This document shows positions 1 through 13,700 of a stretch of DNA of 64,000 nt, one piece after another (the first letter of the stretch is position 1; each line of letters starts with the position of its first letter). This stretch comes from Dimorphilus gyrociliatus (lineage: Eukaryota; Annelida; Polychaeta; Dinophilidae). A model generated the notes under the pieces. That model was not told where the DNA came from. It saw only the letters and a list, made by a program, of their open reading frames with translations, and ran no database searches. The position numbers were made by a program, and so were the translations under genes. The DNA is taken from NCBI GenBank assembly GCA_904063045.1, contig CAJFCJ010000007.1:62001-126000 (forward strand). Direction: 5' to 3'.

Positions 1-383
1 TCACATGATACAACATAATAAAGCATATAAGATATTAATATAGATAATAAATTAGTTTGGAAAGAGATACTATCATGTGTAATTATTTGTTTATGATACA
101 AATTTACTGATTACATTATTTTAATAGATTAATAGTTATTTTAAGGCGTTTAACATGCTGATTAAGTTAATGTTTTGATTTAAATTTAGAGTATATTGTA
201 GCCTATTTCTCTTTCTTTTAAAAGATATTGTGTGCGTCAAATAACTTTTAATTGAATAAAGGTTATAATTGAAAGACGTTCAAGAACAGATGATTCACAA
301 GTTTGTATTGGAAAGTGAATTATCGAGACAACATCCGTTAGTTTTTCTGCTATAAAAAATATAATAGTCATAGGCAGGAAGAG
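1..383. other. AT-rich flank, no gene seen
   Basis: Downstream flank of the minus-strand amine oxidase. It presumably holds that gene's 3' UTR. I see no open frame, repeat array or RNA gene. Confidence 0.5.
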
Positions 384-2025
384 TTATTGGTCATATATAT
401 CAAGAATTCTTTTAGCTATTCTTAATCCAGAGATCAGAGCTCCTTCAACCCATCCCCTTATTTCGGAAGTGTGCTCACCTCCAAACCATAAATTACCATT
501 CATTGATAGAATTTGTTTTTGAATTACTTCTTGTCCAGGTTTAAATAAACCAAATGCTGATTTTTGATAAATTTCATTTTCCCAGACGTGTATTATGTAC
601 TTGGTACAATATTTTGTAAAGGAATTTCCATGAATTTCTCTTAATTCCCTAAAGGATTTAACGATAAATTCTTTTTTATGAAAATTATCGTGATAGTAGA
701 GCATTTTTACATAGAATTCAGTAGACAAACTATCCGAAGGATATACGACAAAAGTATGATTTTCTAAACGACTCAGACCACCAGTTATACCAATATCATG
801 CCATATAGGATACCTACATTTAATAGCTATTCTTGCCTCTTTAACATACGATAAAGATCTTATTGGCTCGACTTGCTTTGAAAACTGTCTGTCGAAGTTA
901 ATATATTTCGAAGCTGTTCCCGAAACAGTAACTATGACATGATCAGCTAGATATTCTATTCTTTGACAGCATATTGCGCTTTTAGACTGATTAGTAGTTA
1001 TTAAGAATTTGTTAAAAAACTTTCTAATTCCCAGAACATTAGACTCTAATTGAATTTCTTCAATAAGTTCTCTAGAGAGATATTTTACTAATTTATCATT
1101 ACCACCAATAATTTGATAGTATTTCATAGTTTTTCGCCGAAGTGCATAAGTTCTTAGATACTGAATTATGCTTCTATCTTCAAATGTGTTTAACCATATA
1201 AATTTTTTTAGATATTCAAAAGTTTCCCGATTAATTTTTCTTAAGAATATATCTTTTGTTGAATATCTATCATATATTTTAACAAATTTCCTCCAACCAA
1301 TCCTATTAATTTCGTTTAATAAAGGCTTTAAAATAAGTTTAACAATCTCTGCACTCTTCAAGAACTTATTTGAATATTCATTTCCGTGTTGGAGTATAGT
1401 GTCCAATTTTATAACTCTCTTATCAATATAAAAATAATTGTTATGATTATCTTGTCTTAACAGTCTTTTAGGTAGTTTTGTATGGTTTATTAGAATATTA
1501 ATTAATTTATGAGAAGTTGGAAATTGCCATGCTCCAAATTCAAAAGTACTATTCCAATATTTCTTCGAATAGATTCGACCACCAATTCTGTTTGATGCCT
1601 CCAGAATTTTCACCTTTAAATAGAAAGAAAATAATTACCTTGTCATCCAATTTAAGTAATTTTTTTCATAAATATTAATTATTATACCTTACAACCGTTC
1701 TTTTTTAGAGTCAGGGCGCTTATCAAGCCAGATATTCCTGCACCAACGATAATAATTTTTTTCCGGCAAACGTCATTAGATTGTTTATCCTTTAAAGTAC
1801 TCTTAAGAATTTCTTGCAACTCGCTATAGTGTTCATCTTCTTCAAGTTCAGTCATAACTGATTGGTATAAAATATCTTGAGCATTGAAATATTTTTCTTG
1901 ATTGAACGTTTTAACTGAAGTAAGAAAGCATTGAATAAAGATAAAGGATGGTATACTTTAGAATGTTATCTACCTTTGTAATAAATTAAACTACAAAGAA
2001 ATACAAGTAATTTAAACAATTCCAT
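384..2025 (-). CDS. secreted flavin amine oxidase (L-amino-acid oxidase/MAO-like)
   Basis: Three exons: 2025-1974, 1914-1688 and 1613-384, giving 502 residues. The phases agree (introns of 59 and 74 bases). The first exon encodes a hydrophobic leader (MELFKLLVFLCSLIYY), so the product is probably secreted or enters the ER. The FAD-binding Rossmann motif VGAGISGL starts near residue 74. The second glycine pair follows as NRIGGRI near 101-107. The C-terminal flavin-site block WFGGEHTSEIRGWVEGALIS starts near 469. This order is typical of the flavin monoamine oxidase family, including L-amino-acid oxidases that deaminate amino acids and release H2O2. The substrate cannot be read from the sequence. 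The last exon opens with a GTG valine codon, so a start there would be wrong: the Rossmann glycines lie upstream of it. The gene is divergent from the BTB-Kelch gene, 352 bases away. Confidence 0.88.
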
Positions 2026-2377
2026 TGAAAATAAAATATACAAGTTTGTTTGTAAACTGTTTTAAAGAATCTTTTCTTTAACTGATGATTTCCTACTACA
2101 GTATTTTCTTATGTATTAAAATAAAGTGTTTAAAGCGTGTCAATCAATTGTATACAATAAATTGATTATTATAATGGTTCTTTTTTTAAACATAATTAAT
2201 TAACCAAAGAGAGAGAGATATATATATATATATACACATTAAGATAATTGGATATATTATAAATTTCCATAACAGCTAATTATAATAATTTTAAAATTTA
2301 AAATTATTATATTTTTAACAATAGATTAATAAAAACAAGATTTTTATCTAATAGACTAAGACCAATATAAGATTATC
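2026..2377. promoter_or_regulatory. shared divergent intergenic region
   Basis: A 352-base gap separates the start codons of two oppositely oriented genes (amine oxidase left, BTB-Kelch right). It contains a compound (GA)n(TA)n run at about 2207-2235. Both promoters must lie here unless there are distant 5' UTR exons. No clear TATA element can be told apart in such AT-rich sequence. Confidence 0.4.
2207..2235. repeat. compound (GA)n(TA)n
   Basis: A GA run passes directly into a TA run between two divergent genes. Confidence 0.85.
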
Positions 2378-4291
2378 ATGCAAAGATCAAAAATATGGGA
2401 TATATTGAATAGACAACGTCTGGATAATGATAAAAATTGTGATATAATCATTAAAGTGAATAAGAGATTGTTTCCAGCTCATAAATGTATTGTAACATCA
2501 TTTATACCATTTTTAGAAGTTATGTGTAAATATCAATCAAAGGAATCAAATAAAAGTATAATTTTTATTGATGAAATAAGTGAACAGGCTATGGAAGTTA
2601 TAATGGATTTTATGTATACTGGTAAATAAATAATAACTATCAAAAATCCATTTTTCCCATACTATAAACTTACTTTCGTATTTTAGGCAATTTACATCTA
2701 TCACCTGATAATTATGAGGAAATACTAGCTGCAACTGATTTTATGCTTATTGAAGAAGCTAAAATGAAATGCAAGGGTTTCTTAATGAAAATATTAAAAA
2801 GTAACGAATACAATAGTAAAAGGTTAGTTAAAATATATGCATGATGATAAAACTTGCTGAAATATGAACTTCTAATCTACTTAGGCAATCGACAATCTCA
2901 AGAATTTTAACTATAAAAAAATATGCTGATCTTTATTTATTAGACGATTTATCTATTGAAACTATGAATATTTTAAAGTTAAAATTTAATGATGTAATCG
3001 AAGAAAATCAATGGAATGATATATCGAAAGAGGCAATTCTATCGATAATTAAAAGTGAAAACATCAAAGTTGACGAAAGTCTTATATGGTTCCTTTTAAA
3101 GTCTTGGATCGAATTTGATGTGATTAATAGAATAAAAGTGATTGATGAACTTTTGCCGTATGTTAAATTCTCTCTTATGAGTGCAGAATTTCTCTATGAT
3201 AACGTATTTTCCTCAAATTTGTGGGCAGAAAGTAACATATCGGATAATTTGGAAAAAGAAGCCTTACAGTAGAGATTAAATATTAAATATTATGTAATCA
3301 TTTTATATTTCCTATTTAAATACATAGATATCAACTTTTGACAAGTAGACAAGGAAAACTTCAAACCATTAGAAGCAAACCTCGCTGCACTAAAAATGAT
3401 AAATTATGCTATTTATTAACTAAAAGCGATCAATTTTTTATCTTCTGTCCAGAACATAATAAATGGTTTGCTCTAGAATCTCCTAAAGTATGTGAAAAAG
3501 ACATGCAACTCACAGTAGTAGCCGGCCTAGTTTATCTAAGTGTTGTGGGAAATGACGGTTGTTTAATGAAAATTAAAAAATACGACCTTTATTCCAACCA
3601 ATGGTGTGATATGACCAACTTAGCTACTGGAACAATAAGAAACCTATTAGAGTGTGCCGGAGAACTTATCGGTATTTCTTTAACTGGAATTTTTCTATTT
3701 GAGAAAGATAGGTGGGATCATATTTTAACCTGTGACCTTTCCTACATCGATTTTGCTGTTTCTCATCAAAATCATTTGTACTTTTACAATTTATCAGACG
3801 GATCAGTTAGAAAAATTAATATTTATCATCCGTTTGAAGAGGTTTATGTGTCTAACTCTCTACCCTTCTTGAGAAATTTACGTACAAAGTGTACTACCAT
3901 TGCTAAACTTTCATCAGATAGTTTTCTTATAGGTTTCCAGTCAACAATAAGAGAGAATTTTCGTTATTTTTTGCATAAAATAGGAAGTGATAAATGGAGC
4001 GAAGTAACTTTGGGAATGGAAAGGATAATGTTTGGAAATTCTACTGAAAACAACCGTCCAAAATATATTGATTTTTCTTCAAAGCTTAAAATGGTGTGCG
4101 ATAAAGATAAAGAAATAATCTATATATTATATTCAGCAAATAATATAACCACTTTTCATTCTTTATTTAACCTAAAATATTGGAATAATCTATCAAAACC
4201 ACCAGAAATTGATAGCATGGATCGGATTGCAATGTCATTTCATGATCACTTACAGGGAGATGCAATAATTTTAAACTATCCTACATCATAG
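2378..4291 (+). CDS. BTB-BACK-Kelch protein, KLHL-like
   Basis: Four exons: 2378-2621, 2687-2822, 2885-3268 and 3328-4291, giving 575 residues, the usual length for KLHL proteins. The N-terminal BTB/POZ fold shows CDIIIKVNKRLFPAHKCIV and ends with MDFMYTGNLHL. It is followed by a helical BACK domain that ends EALQYQLLTSRQGKLQ, the usual BACK-Kelch junction. The C-terminal half should form a Kelch propeller. The repeats are divergent: blades such as KYDLYSNQWCDMTNL are recognisable, but few carry the double glycine. Members of this family usually recruit substrates to Cullin-3 ubiquitin ligases; that role is inferred from architecture. The 3' end converges with the neighbouring transporter gene, only 138 bases away. 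Confidence 0.85.
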
Positions 4292-4429
4292 GCATATTAT
4301 TAACAATATTTATATTTATTAATATAATTTGACGTAAATGATTCTAAACTCTCTTTTTAAAATATTAAGCTAGGAAGTCTGAATTCAAAATATGCAAAAT
4401 AAGTAATTTATGCGATCTCGACATTCTTT
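4292..4429. other. convergent 3' ends of two genes
   Basis: This gap of 138 bases lies between the stop codons of the plus-strand BTB-Kelch gene and the minus-strand transporter. A TTTATT at 4315-4320 reads AATAAA on the minus strand and could be the transporter's polyadenylation signal. If so, the two 3' UTRs overlap. Confidence 0.35.
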
Positions 4430-6848
4430 TTAAGGGAATATATTTAAGAGTGTTCCAGGTGTTGAATAATTGAGTATAGTCATATTATAGTCAATTGTTG
4501 TGTTGATTTTAGAGTATACGTCAAAGTTGAATCCATCAGTAAAGTATTGAATAACGATTCCAGCAATGAAGACAGAGAGCGAAAATATAATGAAGATAAC
4601 TTTTGGGTATATACGTTTTCTCTTTTCAACTACATTACTTTGAATTTCATCGTTGTAAGATTTGTTAGAATAATGAGCAAGGAGAGCTGATAGCATGAAA
4701 GAATAATATAAAATTAAGGCTACTATTATAACGAAAGGCTTATCTACATTCTTTTTCTCTATCATCCTCTGTTCTCTTTGCGGCTAGTTCAACTTGACGT
4801 GGCCAATTGGTGAATATTACAAGGAGAAAATTAGTTATTCCACAAAATGTTAATCCTCCAGCTAAACCACTCCATAAACCTAGTTTTCATTAAAAAACCA
4901 ATAGTGTTTTCTTCAATTTTATTTTACGATCTGATATTTACCCAAAAGTTTTAACTTTGTTTTGAAAAGAAGAGAAATTCCGACTGCCAATGCTCCCATA
5001 TATCCAATAATTATTACAAACGCACCTGTTGATTGTCTTCCACAACCTCTTAACATACCACAACTAACCGCCTAAGAAATTAATAAGTTATAAATGCAAA
5101 AACGTTGTTTAATATGAATGTTTACATTTAACCCGTCAAAGAATAAGTAAGCCGCTAAAGCAGGCATAACTGTAGCTGACATTAAAATTACATCTCTGAA
5201 ATTTTGTTTTATATATGGTTATTAACTATATTAATATAACTTTAACAGTTCTTACTCAACATCTGTAAATATTTTTGGTAGACCATATCTTCCAATACTG
5301 AATATTAAAATAAGAATGAGAGAAAAGGTTGCTAAGGGTAATAGATAAACAATATTAATGATCTGTACTCTCTGTAAAAAGAACCAAATATGCCTTACTC
5401 ATTATTGTATATGTTACATGAGCTGACGTTCTTGCAGCGTCTTTATCACCGCTACCCAAAAATTGTCCTATTCTAATTGTTGCTGCTATTTCAAGTCCAT
5501 AGGGTAATATGTATGCTACTGTTTCTAACTGAAAGAGTACACTTTGAGCGCCTAATTCTGTTTTTCCTATGACGCCGGCAAGAAAGACACCAATTTCAAA
5601 ACTCCACCATTCAACACAGATCATTATCATTCCGGGAATTGCTAATTTAACAAATACAGACCACTCAAAGAGACATTCTTTTTGGAAGCCATCCCATGTA
5701 GGCTCGTAAAATTTACTAAATATTATATAAAGTAGTGTTAGTAAACACATAACAATAAAACAGCAGCTCTGAGCGACAGCTGATCCCCTGAAAAAGATTA
5801 TCGAAGGTCAAACTTTCATTATCTTTATTAAAGTTCAACAAACTTTATCGAAAAATCCCAGTAAATTACAAGTAGACCATGTAGACCAGCATTCACTCCA
5901 TTTGATATAAATCCAATAATTACTACTGGTAGTACTTTGTCCTGAAAAAATAAAACAAATACTTATAAAAGTTCAATAAATAACCTATATAGTGCACCTG
6001 AGTCATAAGATATCTTGAAAGGCAAATGTTAATAAAGTAAGCCTGTTTTAAATATATAAATTAGATAAAAAATACTTAAAATAAAGTAAACTACTGACGA
6101 AAATTCCTGGTAGAAGGATAATAACGTAAATTCCTGTTAGACTGTAAAAGATTGATAAATTATTATTAAATTTATTATAAAAAGACATCTTTTGCGAAGT
6201 TTCGTACTGAGATATTTCGGGATCTTGACCAATTGCTCTTAAAATGGCACCAGTGTTCACATGGATTGTCATACAGATGAATGCTGCACAACTCATAATA
6301 ACAAGACTCCTTTGCAACACAACACCTACAAACTTCTTGTTCTTACTGCCATAAATCTAATTGAATGGTAGTTAAGGGGCATTAAACTTTATCGTTTACT
6401 AATTGTTTACAACCTGAGAAAAGAGAGTTTCACAAGCCGCTCCAAGCCCCGTAGCTAATGAAAATCCAGTGACATTCACTACCTTTAAGCAGATATATTT
6501 GAACACAAGAAAGAATTATAAAATGTTAAAAACTCTCAGAGTATCTATACCGAAACAGCTAGTGAAACAGCATCCAATTCAATTTTTCCTAACCTTCCAC
6601 AAAATATAACTGCTATTGGACCAACTAACATTTGAGATAATTGAACAAAAATCTGAAAGCAAAATGAATAGCTTTCTTCTTAAATCGGAGATTCGGTGCT
6701 ATCTAAGGCTATTTTAAACATAATCATATAAATATTATATAATTAAACATACTATTCTCCATGCTAAAGAATTTATTCCCTTAAATTCTTTCCAATATCC
6801 ATTTGGAAAAGCTTTCCTGAATATATTGGTAGTTGCTGAGGCAGTCAT
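4430..6848 (-). CDS. MATE-family multidrug/organic cation exporter, copy 1
   Basis: Thirteen exons give 551 residues: 6848-6753, 6652-6551, 6482-6414, 6356-6208, 6141-6099, 6042-5998, 5941-5844, 5787-5399, 5331-5256, 5195-5126, 5071-4942, 4879-4748 and 4686-4430. Signatures of eukaryotic MATE (SLC47-type, H+/organic cation antiport in the plasma membrane) are clear. They are GLGAACETLFSQ, GQDPE, LLPG, CVEWWSFEIG (with the acidic residue expected in TM7), RIGQFLGSG and LRGCGRQ. A charged loop and a last hydrophobic helix (PKVIFIIFSLSVFIAGIVI) agree with the 13-TM topology of animal MATEs. The exon 9 acceptor was chosen because it makes TM9 the same length as in the neighbouring copy; an acceptor 36 bases upstream is also in frame. 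The start is the first in-frame ATG. Confidence is high for the family and moderate for individual splice sites. Confidence 0.87.
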
Positions 6849-7427
6849 ATTACGCTTATGTTTATTAGGCTTAACTGACCAAAGTTCGTACACTACGCAA
6901 TGATGTTGAAACTTTATCAGGCCTCTTTTGTAAATAAGCCCTACCAAACATCGAAAGGGTTACACTAAACAATTTGATAAAGAAAATCCATTGTATATAT
7001 TAATTGAAACCTGTTCAATTAATCTTTAATTACTTGTAGGTGAAAGAGTATTTTTTATACATATAACATAAGAAAGAAAGATATGATTCCTTTTGAGTGA
7101 AGATAGTAAAAGATATACAACTAAAAAACAACATATTCAACACTATCGATGAATTCTATAGAGAAAAAGAAGAGTATTTTATTCGATAACATGCTATTTA
7201 TGAGCATAAAAGAACAATGCAATAGATTTCTTCAATAACCTTGATATTGTAACAAAAAAATGTTTGTATGTAGAATAAGGCTGTAGTTATTAACTACAAA
7301 AGATAAGATAACAGGATAATAATAAATTCAGTATCAGTCGCAAGATTATAAAAGATGTGTAGTATTTATTATTGATGAAAAACATAGTTTTTCAATTATC
7401 AATTAATAAATATAAATAAGAGTATTT

Positions 7428-7464
<37 letters not shown>

Positions 7465-7719
7465 TTATATGTATTTATTATCGCGTTTTAATCAAAAAAC
7501 TCATGTTTACAATGAAATAAGATAATGTTTTAGAAAGAAAATGGATACTTCGAAGCAAAAGTAATTAATTAACTAAGTTCTCGCAATAGTTAATAATTTG
7601 AAAGAGAGATGCCACTTTATTAATGATACATTTTTAATATAATTAAAGTATGTTATGTAAAAATTGAAAATAGCATAAATATACAAATATATTATGATAT
7701 ACAGAAGAAATAAGTAATG
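6849..7719. other. spacer between tandem MATE genes
   Basis: This 871-base AT-rich spacer holds the promoter of the proximal copy and the 3' end of the distal copy. It carries a pure (TA)n tract at about 7429-7461. I see no open frame of interest. Confidence 0.5.
7429..7461. repeat. (TA)n microsatellite
   Basis: Uninterrupted TA dinucleotides of about 32 bases in the spacer between the two MATE genes. Confidence 0.9.
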
Positions 7720-10112
7720 TTAATAGGTTAATAGATATGTTAAGTTTGTTGTATTTTTATTAAAATTAAAATAATGGGTACGAAATATTGGATTCGTTTC
7801 AAAAACGAGTCTAAGAATAGTCGCTACAATGAATATACATACAATAATTATAATTGTAAATAATTTTTTAAATATTGTTAGTTTTGAAACTGAAACATTT
7901 GAATTTATATCTTCATCTTCTAACGATCTTTCTTCTGAATAAGGCTGCGGCTTATTTTCTTCATCTAGTAAAGCTGTTTTATAACAATAAATATCTAGCT
8001 TATATTCAGAATAGTATTTGTTTTATTGAAAATATTTACCTTTCCCTTCTGGATTTGTTTCTGTTCGTATTGAAGCGAGATAAGTTTCATTTATCCAGTT
8101 TGTTCTTGCAACAATTATAAAATTTACAATAGCACAAATACCAAGACCAACTGATAAACCAATCCAAAACCCTTGGGCTCTTAAAGATGTTTTAAACATA
8201 AGGGATATACCAATAGTTAAACCAACGCAATAGCCGGAAAAAATAGAAATTGCACCAATTTTCTGCCTTCCACAGCCCCTAAGTACTGCAGAGCTCATTG
8301 ACTATTAGGAAAAACAGTTTAAATATTAAAACATATTTAGATTTTGCGAAATATCTTACATTAAATCCATCGAAAACAACATATGCTGACATTATTGGTA
8401 GTAGTACTCCAACGATGTTGATAACTTGACTGTAATATTTTAATAAGAATAATGTGAACTGCTTCAAATTCGTTCATTTAGTACCTTATTGATGTAAATA
8501 TTTGAGGCAAAAGATGCTTTCCAAAGTTAAATATTAATATATTAGTTAAACCAATAGTACCTTATAACAAATCAATTATTAGTATATATATATATATATA
8601 TACAGTATATTAATCTTTTCTTTTATTAACTACCTGCTATTGTAAAAGCAACATTTGTAGAAGTTTTAGCTCCGTCTGAGGAACCGTTGCCTAGAAATTG
8701 TCCAGTTCTTATTCCTGTAGCTATTCCAAATCCTAGAGGAATGCGATAAATAAATAAATCAATTTGGAAAGCTACACTCTGGGCTGCTAAGTCAGTTTTT
8801 CCAAGTAAGCCAGCAAGAAATATACCAAGTTCAAAACTCCACCATTCAATACACAACATAATCATGCCCGATATAGCTAATTTGAGAAATATTGACCATC
8901 CTATAAAACACTCTAACGAAAACCCAGACCAAGTGCTCTTGTACAATTTACTTAACCTTATACATAAAAGTGTTGTGATAAGCATTAAGCAATAGCTACA
9001 GCTGAGAGAAATAGCTGAACCCCTGTTAGGAGAGATGTAACAAAATGTTTATAGCTTTATTAAACATATAGACCTATTACCTTATAGACATTTGAAGTTT
9101 GGTGACCAAGAGAAAATGTGATCCAATATTAAAGGCATTACAAATTAGACCTATAATCATAATTATTATGACTTTATTCTGTAGAAATTAAGGACTTGAT
9201 TATTATTTCAAAGTATGCCAATTAACTTTAAACAAACTTGAGATGAGAGATACTTGTATAGGCAAATATATATTGAATAAAACTAAAAGTGAATAGACAA
9301 AATGTCTTAATATCATGTTAATTAATAATATTAACAGTAAGGAATACTAACAAATAAGCCAGGAAGAAAGAAGGTCAAATAATCCCCGCTTACTCTGTTA
9401 AGAGTGCAAATATTAAACAATTTAAATTAATATTTTATACAAAATAAACAAACATACTGAGCTACTGAAGGATCTTGTCCTAGTAGAAGTAAGATTGCTT
9501 CACCATTAACAAGAAAACTCATAATAAGAAAAGCAGTCATACCAAATATGATAAGATTTCTTTGTAAAACTACACCCATTAATTTTTTGTTACTACTTCC
9601 ATAAATCTAATGAAAAAAAGGAAAACAATTGAAATGTGATAATATCGAAGTAATATATATATTCAATTTTGTAACCTGTGAGAATAAGGTATCACAGGCC
9701 GAGCTTAAACCAGTATATACTGACATTCCAAAAACATTGATAATCTGTTGAAAATAAAAGAAAACAAGCATATCATTAAAATTAGCAAAACTATGAAGTA
9801 TTTAAAAAGAATAAAATAAATCTACTTACTGAATTGGCTAATGCAACTCCATCTAATTCATTTTTTCCCAAATGTCCGCAAAATATTACTGCAACTATAC
9901 TATAGAGTATATTTAAAATTTCTGTTACAATCTATTGACAAATATCATTAACTTAATGCATAAATTAATAATGATGTTAAAAGAATGTTATAATAAAAAG
10001 AAAGAAACGAAAATAAACTTACAATAGGCCAAGAGAGTAACAAAATTTCTTTGAACTCTTTGAAATAACCATTGGGAAAGAGAAAAGATTGTTTTCTATT
10101 CAATTCACTCAT
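7720..10112 (-). CDS. MATE-family multidrug/organic cation exporter, copy 2
   Basis: Twelve exons give 548 residues: 10112-10023, 9931-9830, 9744-9676, 9606-9458, 9394-9352, 9282-9238, 9178-9081, 9022-8634, 8560-8485, 8429-8360, 8301-8040 and 7973-7720. It is a tandem paralogue of the gene downstream. Exons 2-10 have the same lengths in both copies (102, 69, 149, 43, 45, 98, 389, 76 and 70 bases). MATE signatures include LSSACDTLFSQ, GQDPSVAQ, FLPGLF, CIEWWSFELG, RTGQFLGNG and AVLRGCGRQ. The single exon 8301-8040 corresponds to two exons plus an intron in copy 1. The last exon adds a charged linker and a terminal hydrophobic helix. The predicted role is proton-coupled efflux of organic cations or xenobiotics. 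Confidence 0.87.
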
Positions 10113-10771
10113 TTTTGAATAAATTGGTAGATTATATGTGGTCCGTGATAAAAGGCAGAATGGTTTCACAATAATCTATAAACAAAAAGTTGACACCACG
10201 CCACCATAACATATTGTATTTTCCTTTGAAACTCTTATCATCTTAACAGTCCTAATTCATTGTGGTTGATTCTTTTTCTATTTAGCATCTGTATTGTGTT
10301 TTGAGCACGAGGCTATTTATAACACTTGTATCAGTTAAATGTTGTGTTGTATTCTATTCTTAAATATTGTAAGATATAAAATGTAGAAAACCTAGCGTTT
10401 TCTTTCAGTCAATATTTGAATATTAGACCCAATAAAAAATCATAATTTAACTATGATTATACTTCTCAGTGGGAGGAAAGTAGTAATAATTTGTATTGAA
10501 ATCCTAAAACCGACTAATAGATATGAATTATTTGTTGTTTTAGTATAATTACAATCTATAGTTTGTTTGGTTTGTTTATTAAAACGAAAAGCTCTTATTT
10601 ATAAAAGAAAGGGTTAATTATACATTGCTTATAAATATATATACATACATATATATATATACCATATATATATAAATATATAAATAAATCCCGATTCTGA
10701 TTGGCTATACGGTTTTTCATAAAGTATCACCCATTAGTGATAAAAATCCAGTTGAGAACGAAAGATTGAAT
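10113..10771. promoter_or_regulatory. divergent intergenic region, MATE copy 2 and glutamate receptor
   Basis: This 659-base head-to-head gap must carry the proximal promoters of both genes. It includes a (TA)-rich cluster around 10635-10690. No specific factor site could be supported. Confidence 0.35.
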
Positions 10772-13700
10772 ATGAATGTGTGTCGATGGCAGTTTCTGGT
10801 GCTCTGCTTCCTTGTTAGACTTAATTATCAATCTTCATTGGCTCAAGTCTATATTGGTAATATTAAAACTTTACTTGTTTTTCATTAATTATTAGTAGTA
10901 ACTTTTTATTATTAATTTTTTATAATTTGAACAGGAGGTATATTTGACAACGATAATTACATAAATATTTTTAAAAAGGCCATTGAATATGTTAATTATC
11001 GAAAAATCTTCTCACCCGATTATATTTTATTACCTTACGTTAATAAAACTGGACCATTGGCAAGTTTTGAAAGTATGCAATTAGGTAAGCTTATGAATTA
11101 TTAATTTGTATATACTTTAGTTAAATTCTTAGATTCTTTATTAGTCTTTTAGGTTTAATATTATCTTAAATCATTTAGTTAATATTTAAAATTATTCGTA
11201 TATGTTTTTGGATAAATTATGATAATTAAATAGCTTCGTATTAATTCGTTTTTTCAGTTTGCGAACAAGCCGAATTCGGAGTTATAGCCATCGTTGGTCC
11301 AATTAGTTCAACACCAACAGCCGCAATATCTCCGTTAACCAGCAAATTTGAGATACCTCAGTTAGCCCCAGCGGCAACCAATCCCCTATTAAGTGAGGAA
11401 AATCTATTTGTTTTATAAAATTTTTATGTATTATTCATACAAACTAGGTAGACGATCGATTATCGTATTGTTATCCATGGAACGTTGAAGGGTTTTTTGC
11501 CGTTCCATTAATTCATTAAGGCAGTTTTTCGGTGCGTGTAAACTGCAAATCGAATAAAGTTAGGATGATGCTAAGCCTTTTTTCTTTCCTCTTCCCCATC
11601 GAAAATACCAAAACTATATAAGATCATAAAAAATTCATATTAAAGCGGAATGTAGTGTATATTCAGACTTTTCTATTATAAAAAAGTGATTTATTGTCTT
11701 ATTTTCTGACTTAACTCATCATTATTTTATTTGAAAATTATAGCTTATTGCTTTTAAAAACGACATTTTGCTACTTTATATACTTCATTAATATTCATAT
11801 TTATTACTTTATTATATTCTCTGTTTGTTATTATATAGTTTTCTTTTATACATCTATAAAATTAATATAGGATAATAGATTTTAAACTCTACTAATTTAT
11901 TATATACTAATTTACATATGCAAATTTATTAATTTTTCTTTATTATTTAATTATTTAAGATTTAGGAATTTACTTTATATCTATTACGCAAACCTTCCTA
12001 GAAGTTATTATTAAAAGTCACAAATACATGTTTATTGATATATCATAGTACTAGAGTCGTATGAAATATTTATGTATTCAATGCAATTTGATACTCATTA
12101 AATAATTACTGTAGTTAAACAATGTCAGTTAAACTGTTACTTTAATGATATAACAATTAATCTAGATAATAAAGACCTTCACCGTTTTTTGATACGAATG
12201 CTTGCACCCGATTCCGTTCAATCTGCGGCGTTAATTGATCTTGTATCGAATTTTGAATGGACTAACTTGGCAATTTTAACGTCCGATACCGATTACGGTA
12301 TTAATGGTTTAATACAATTTCAAGAGGGAGCCGCTAAGAAAGGTTGGAAAATTGCTAGCGTTCAGCAATTTTCCACTTCTAACGACATTCAAAACGTGGA
12401 TGCTACCGAACAATTACAAAACATTAAAAATATTGGTATTCGTGTTATTATTTTGAACTGTTTGGACGTTTTTGGTGAAGTTATTCTTAAGCAAGCCGAA
12501 AATTTAGGTATGACTGAAAATGGATGGGCTTGGATAGTTACGGATGGTATAACAGGAACGGTATATTATTAAGTTATATTTAAAAGCTCTAGGCATAAAA
12601 ATACTTTCTTGTTACTTGTTTTGAATAGAATTTTGGAACGGAAAAGAATATTCCAAACTATATGAGAGGCTTAATAGGAACCAGACCTTCTTTTGGTCAA
12701 GGTATACTTAACAGAGACTTTCAAACATTTCTTGTTCCCGGCTCTATAAACGTAAATAAACATTATTAGCAGCTTATAATAACATATTAATAACATAAAA
12801 ACTTAAACGTTTCATTTTAATAATCAATAGGCCTACAGTTCAAAAATAGCGGATGCAGTATTAGCAGTAGCTTACGGTTTACATAAAGCTTCACAAAGTA
12901 AATCCAATCTTGAATTCCCAAAGAATTTATCCTGCAATACAGCATCTTTTTGGGAGGATGGTCAATTTCTTTTAGATAGCATTAAAAGAGTAAGTAATTC
13001 ACATAATTTAATTATATGCTAATTTCACTCTTTTAAACTTAATACTATTAAAAAGTTAAACGATGCTGGAATATCTTCGAGCATACAATTTAATGAAAAT
13101 GGCGGTCCTCTTTCTGTACAATATGATATTGTCAATATGAAACTTGATGGGTGGAATGAGGTAAATGGCTTCTTTCTCTTTTTTAACTTGCACTTAATAC
13201 ACAATTATAGATGACAAAAACAAATATGATTCTTTCATGAATTAATAATAAATAGTCATTAGAGAGGATTTACTTGAAGTTTATATAAACAATACATTCT
13301 AACATTTTAATAGGTTGGAACATGGACCCCAAATGAAGGATTACATTTACGGAATCGTCAAGATATTCGATTTCATGGAGGATCCGAAATTGTTTTAGAT
13401 GAAATAAGTCATTTAGTTAATAGAACAATAAGAGTTGTTTCCATAAGAGAGGATCCTTTTGTTATGCACTTAAGTGATGATATTCAATTGGGTTCTATTC
13501 TAACTCCTAACAATACCGAAGGTTTCTATAAAAAGATTTGTAAAAGCTATTAGAAATTTTAAAACCGAAACATTTTGGCACTCAATAGGTTATTGCATAG
13601 ATTTATTAGAGAGGCTTTCGAAAGATATCGGCTTCAAGTATCACATGTACAATGTACCTGATGGGAATTTTGGCGCAAAAGATTCCAAAACGAGACAATG

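Noticed and set aside
1168-1431. 87-codon plus-strand ORF inside the amine oxidase
   Set aside because: It is antisense to the well-supported flavin oxidase exon and has no recognisable features.
5331-5367. Upstream acceptor for MATE copy 1 exon 9 adding 12 residues
   Set aside because: In frame, but it would lengthen TM9 beyond copy 2 and beyond typical animal MATEs. The downstream acceptor after a pyrimidine-rich stretch gives equal exon lengths (76 bases) in both copies.
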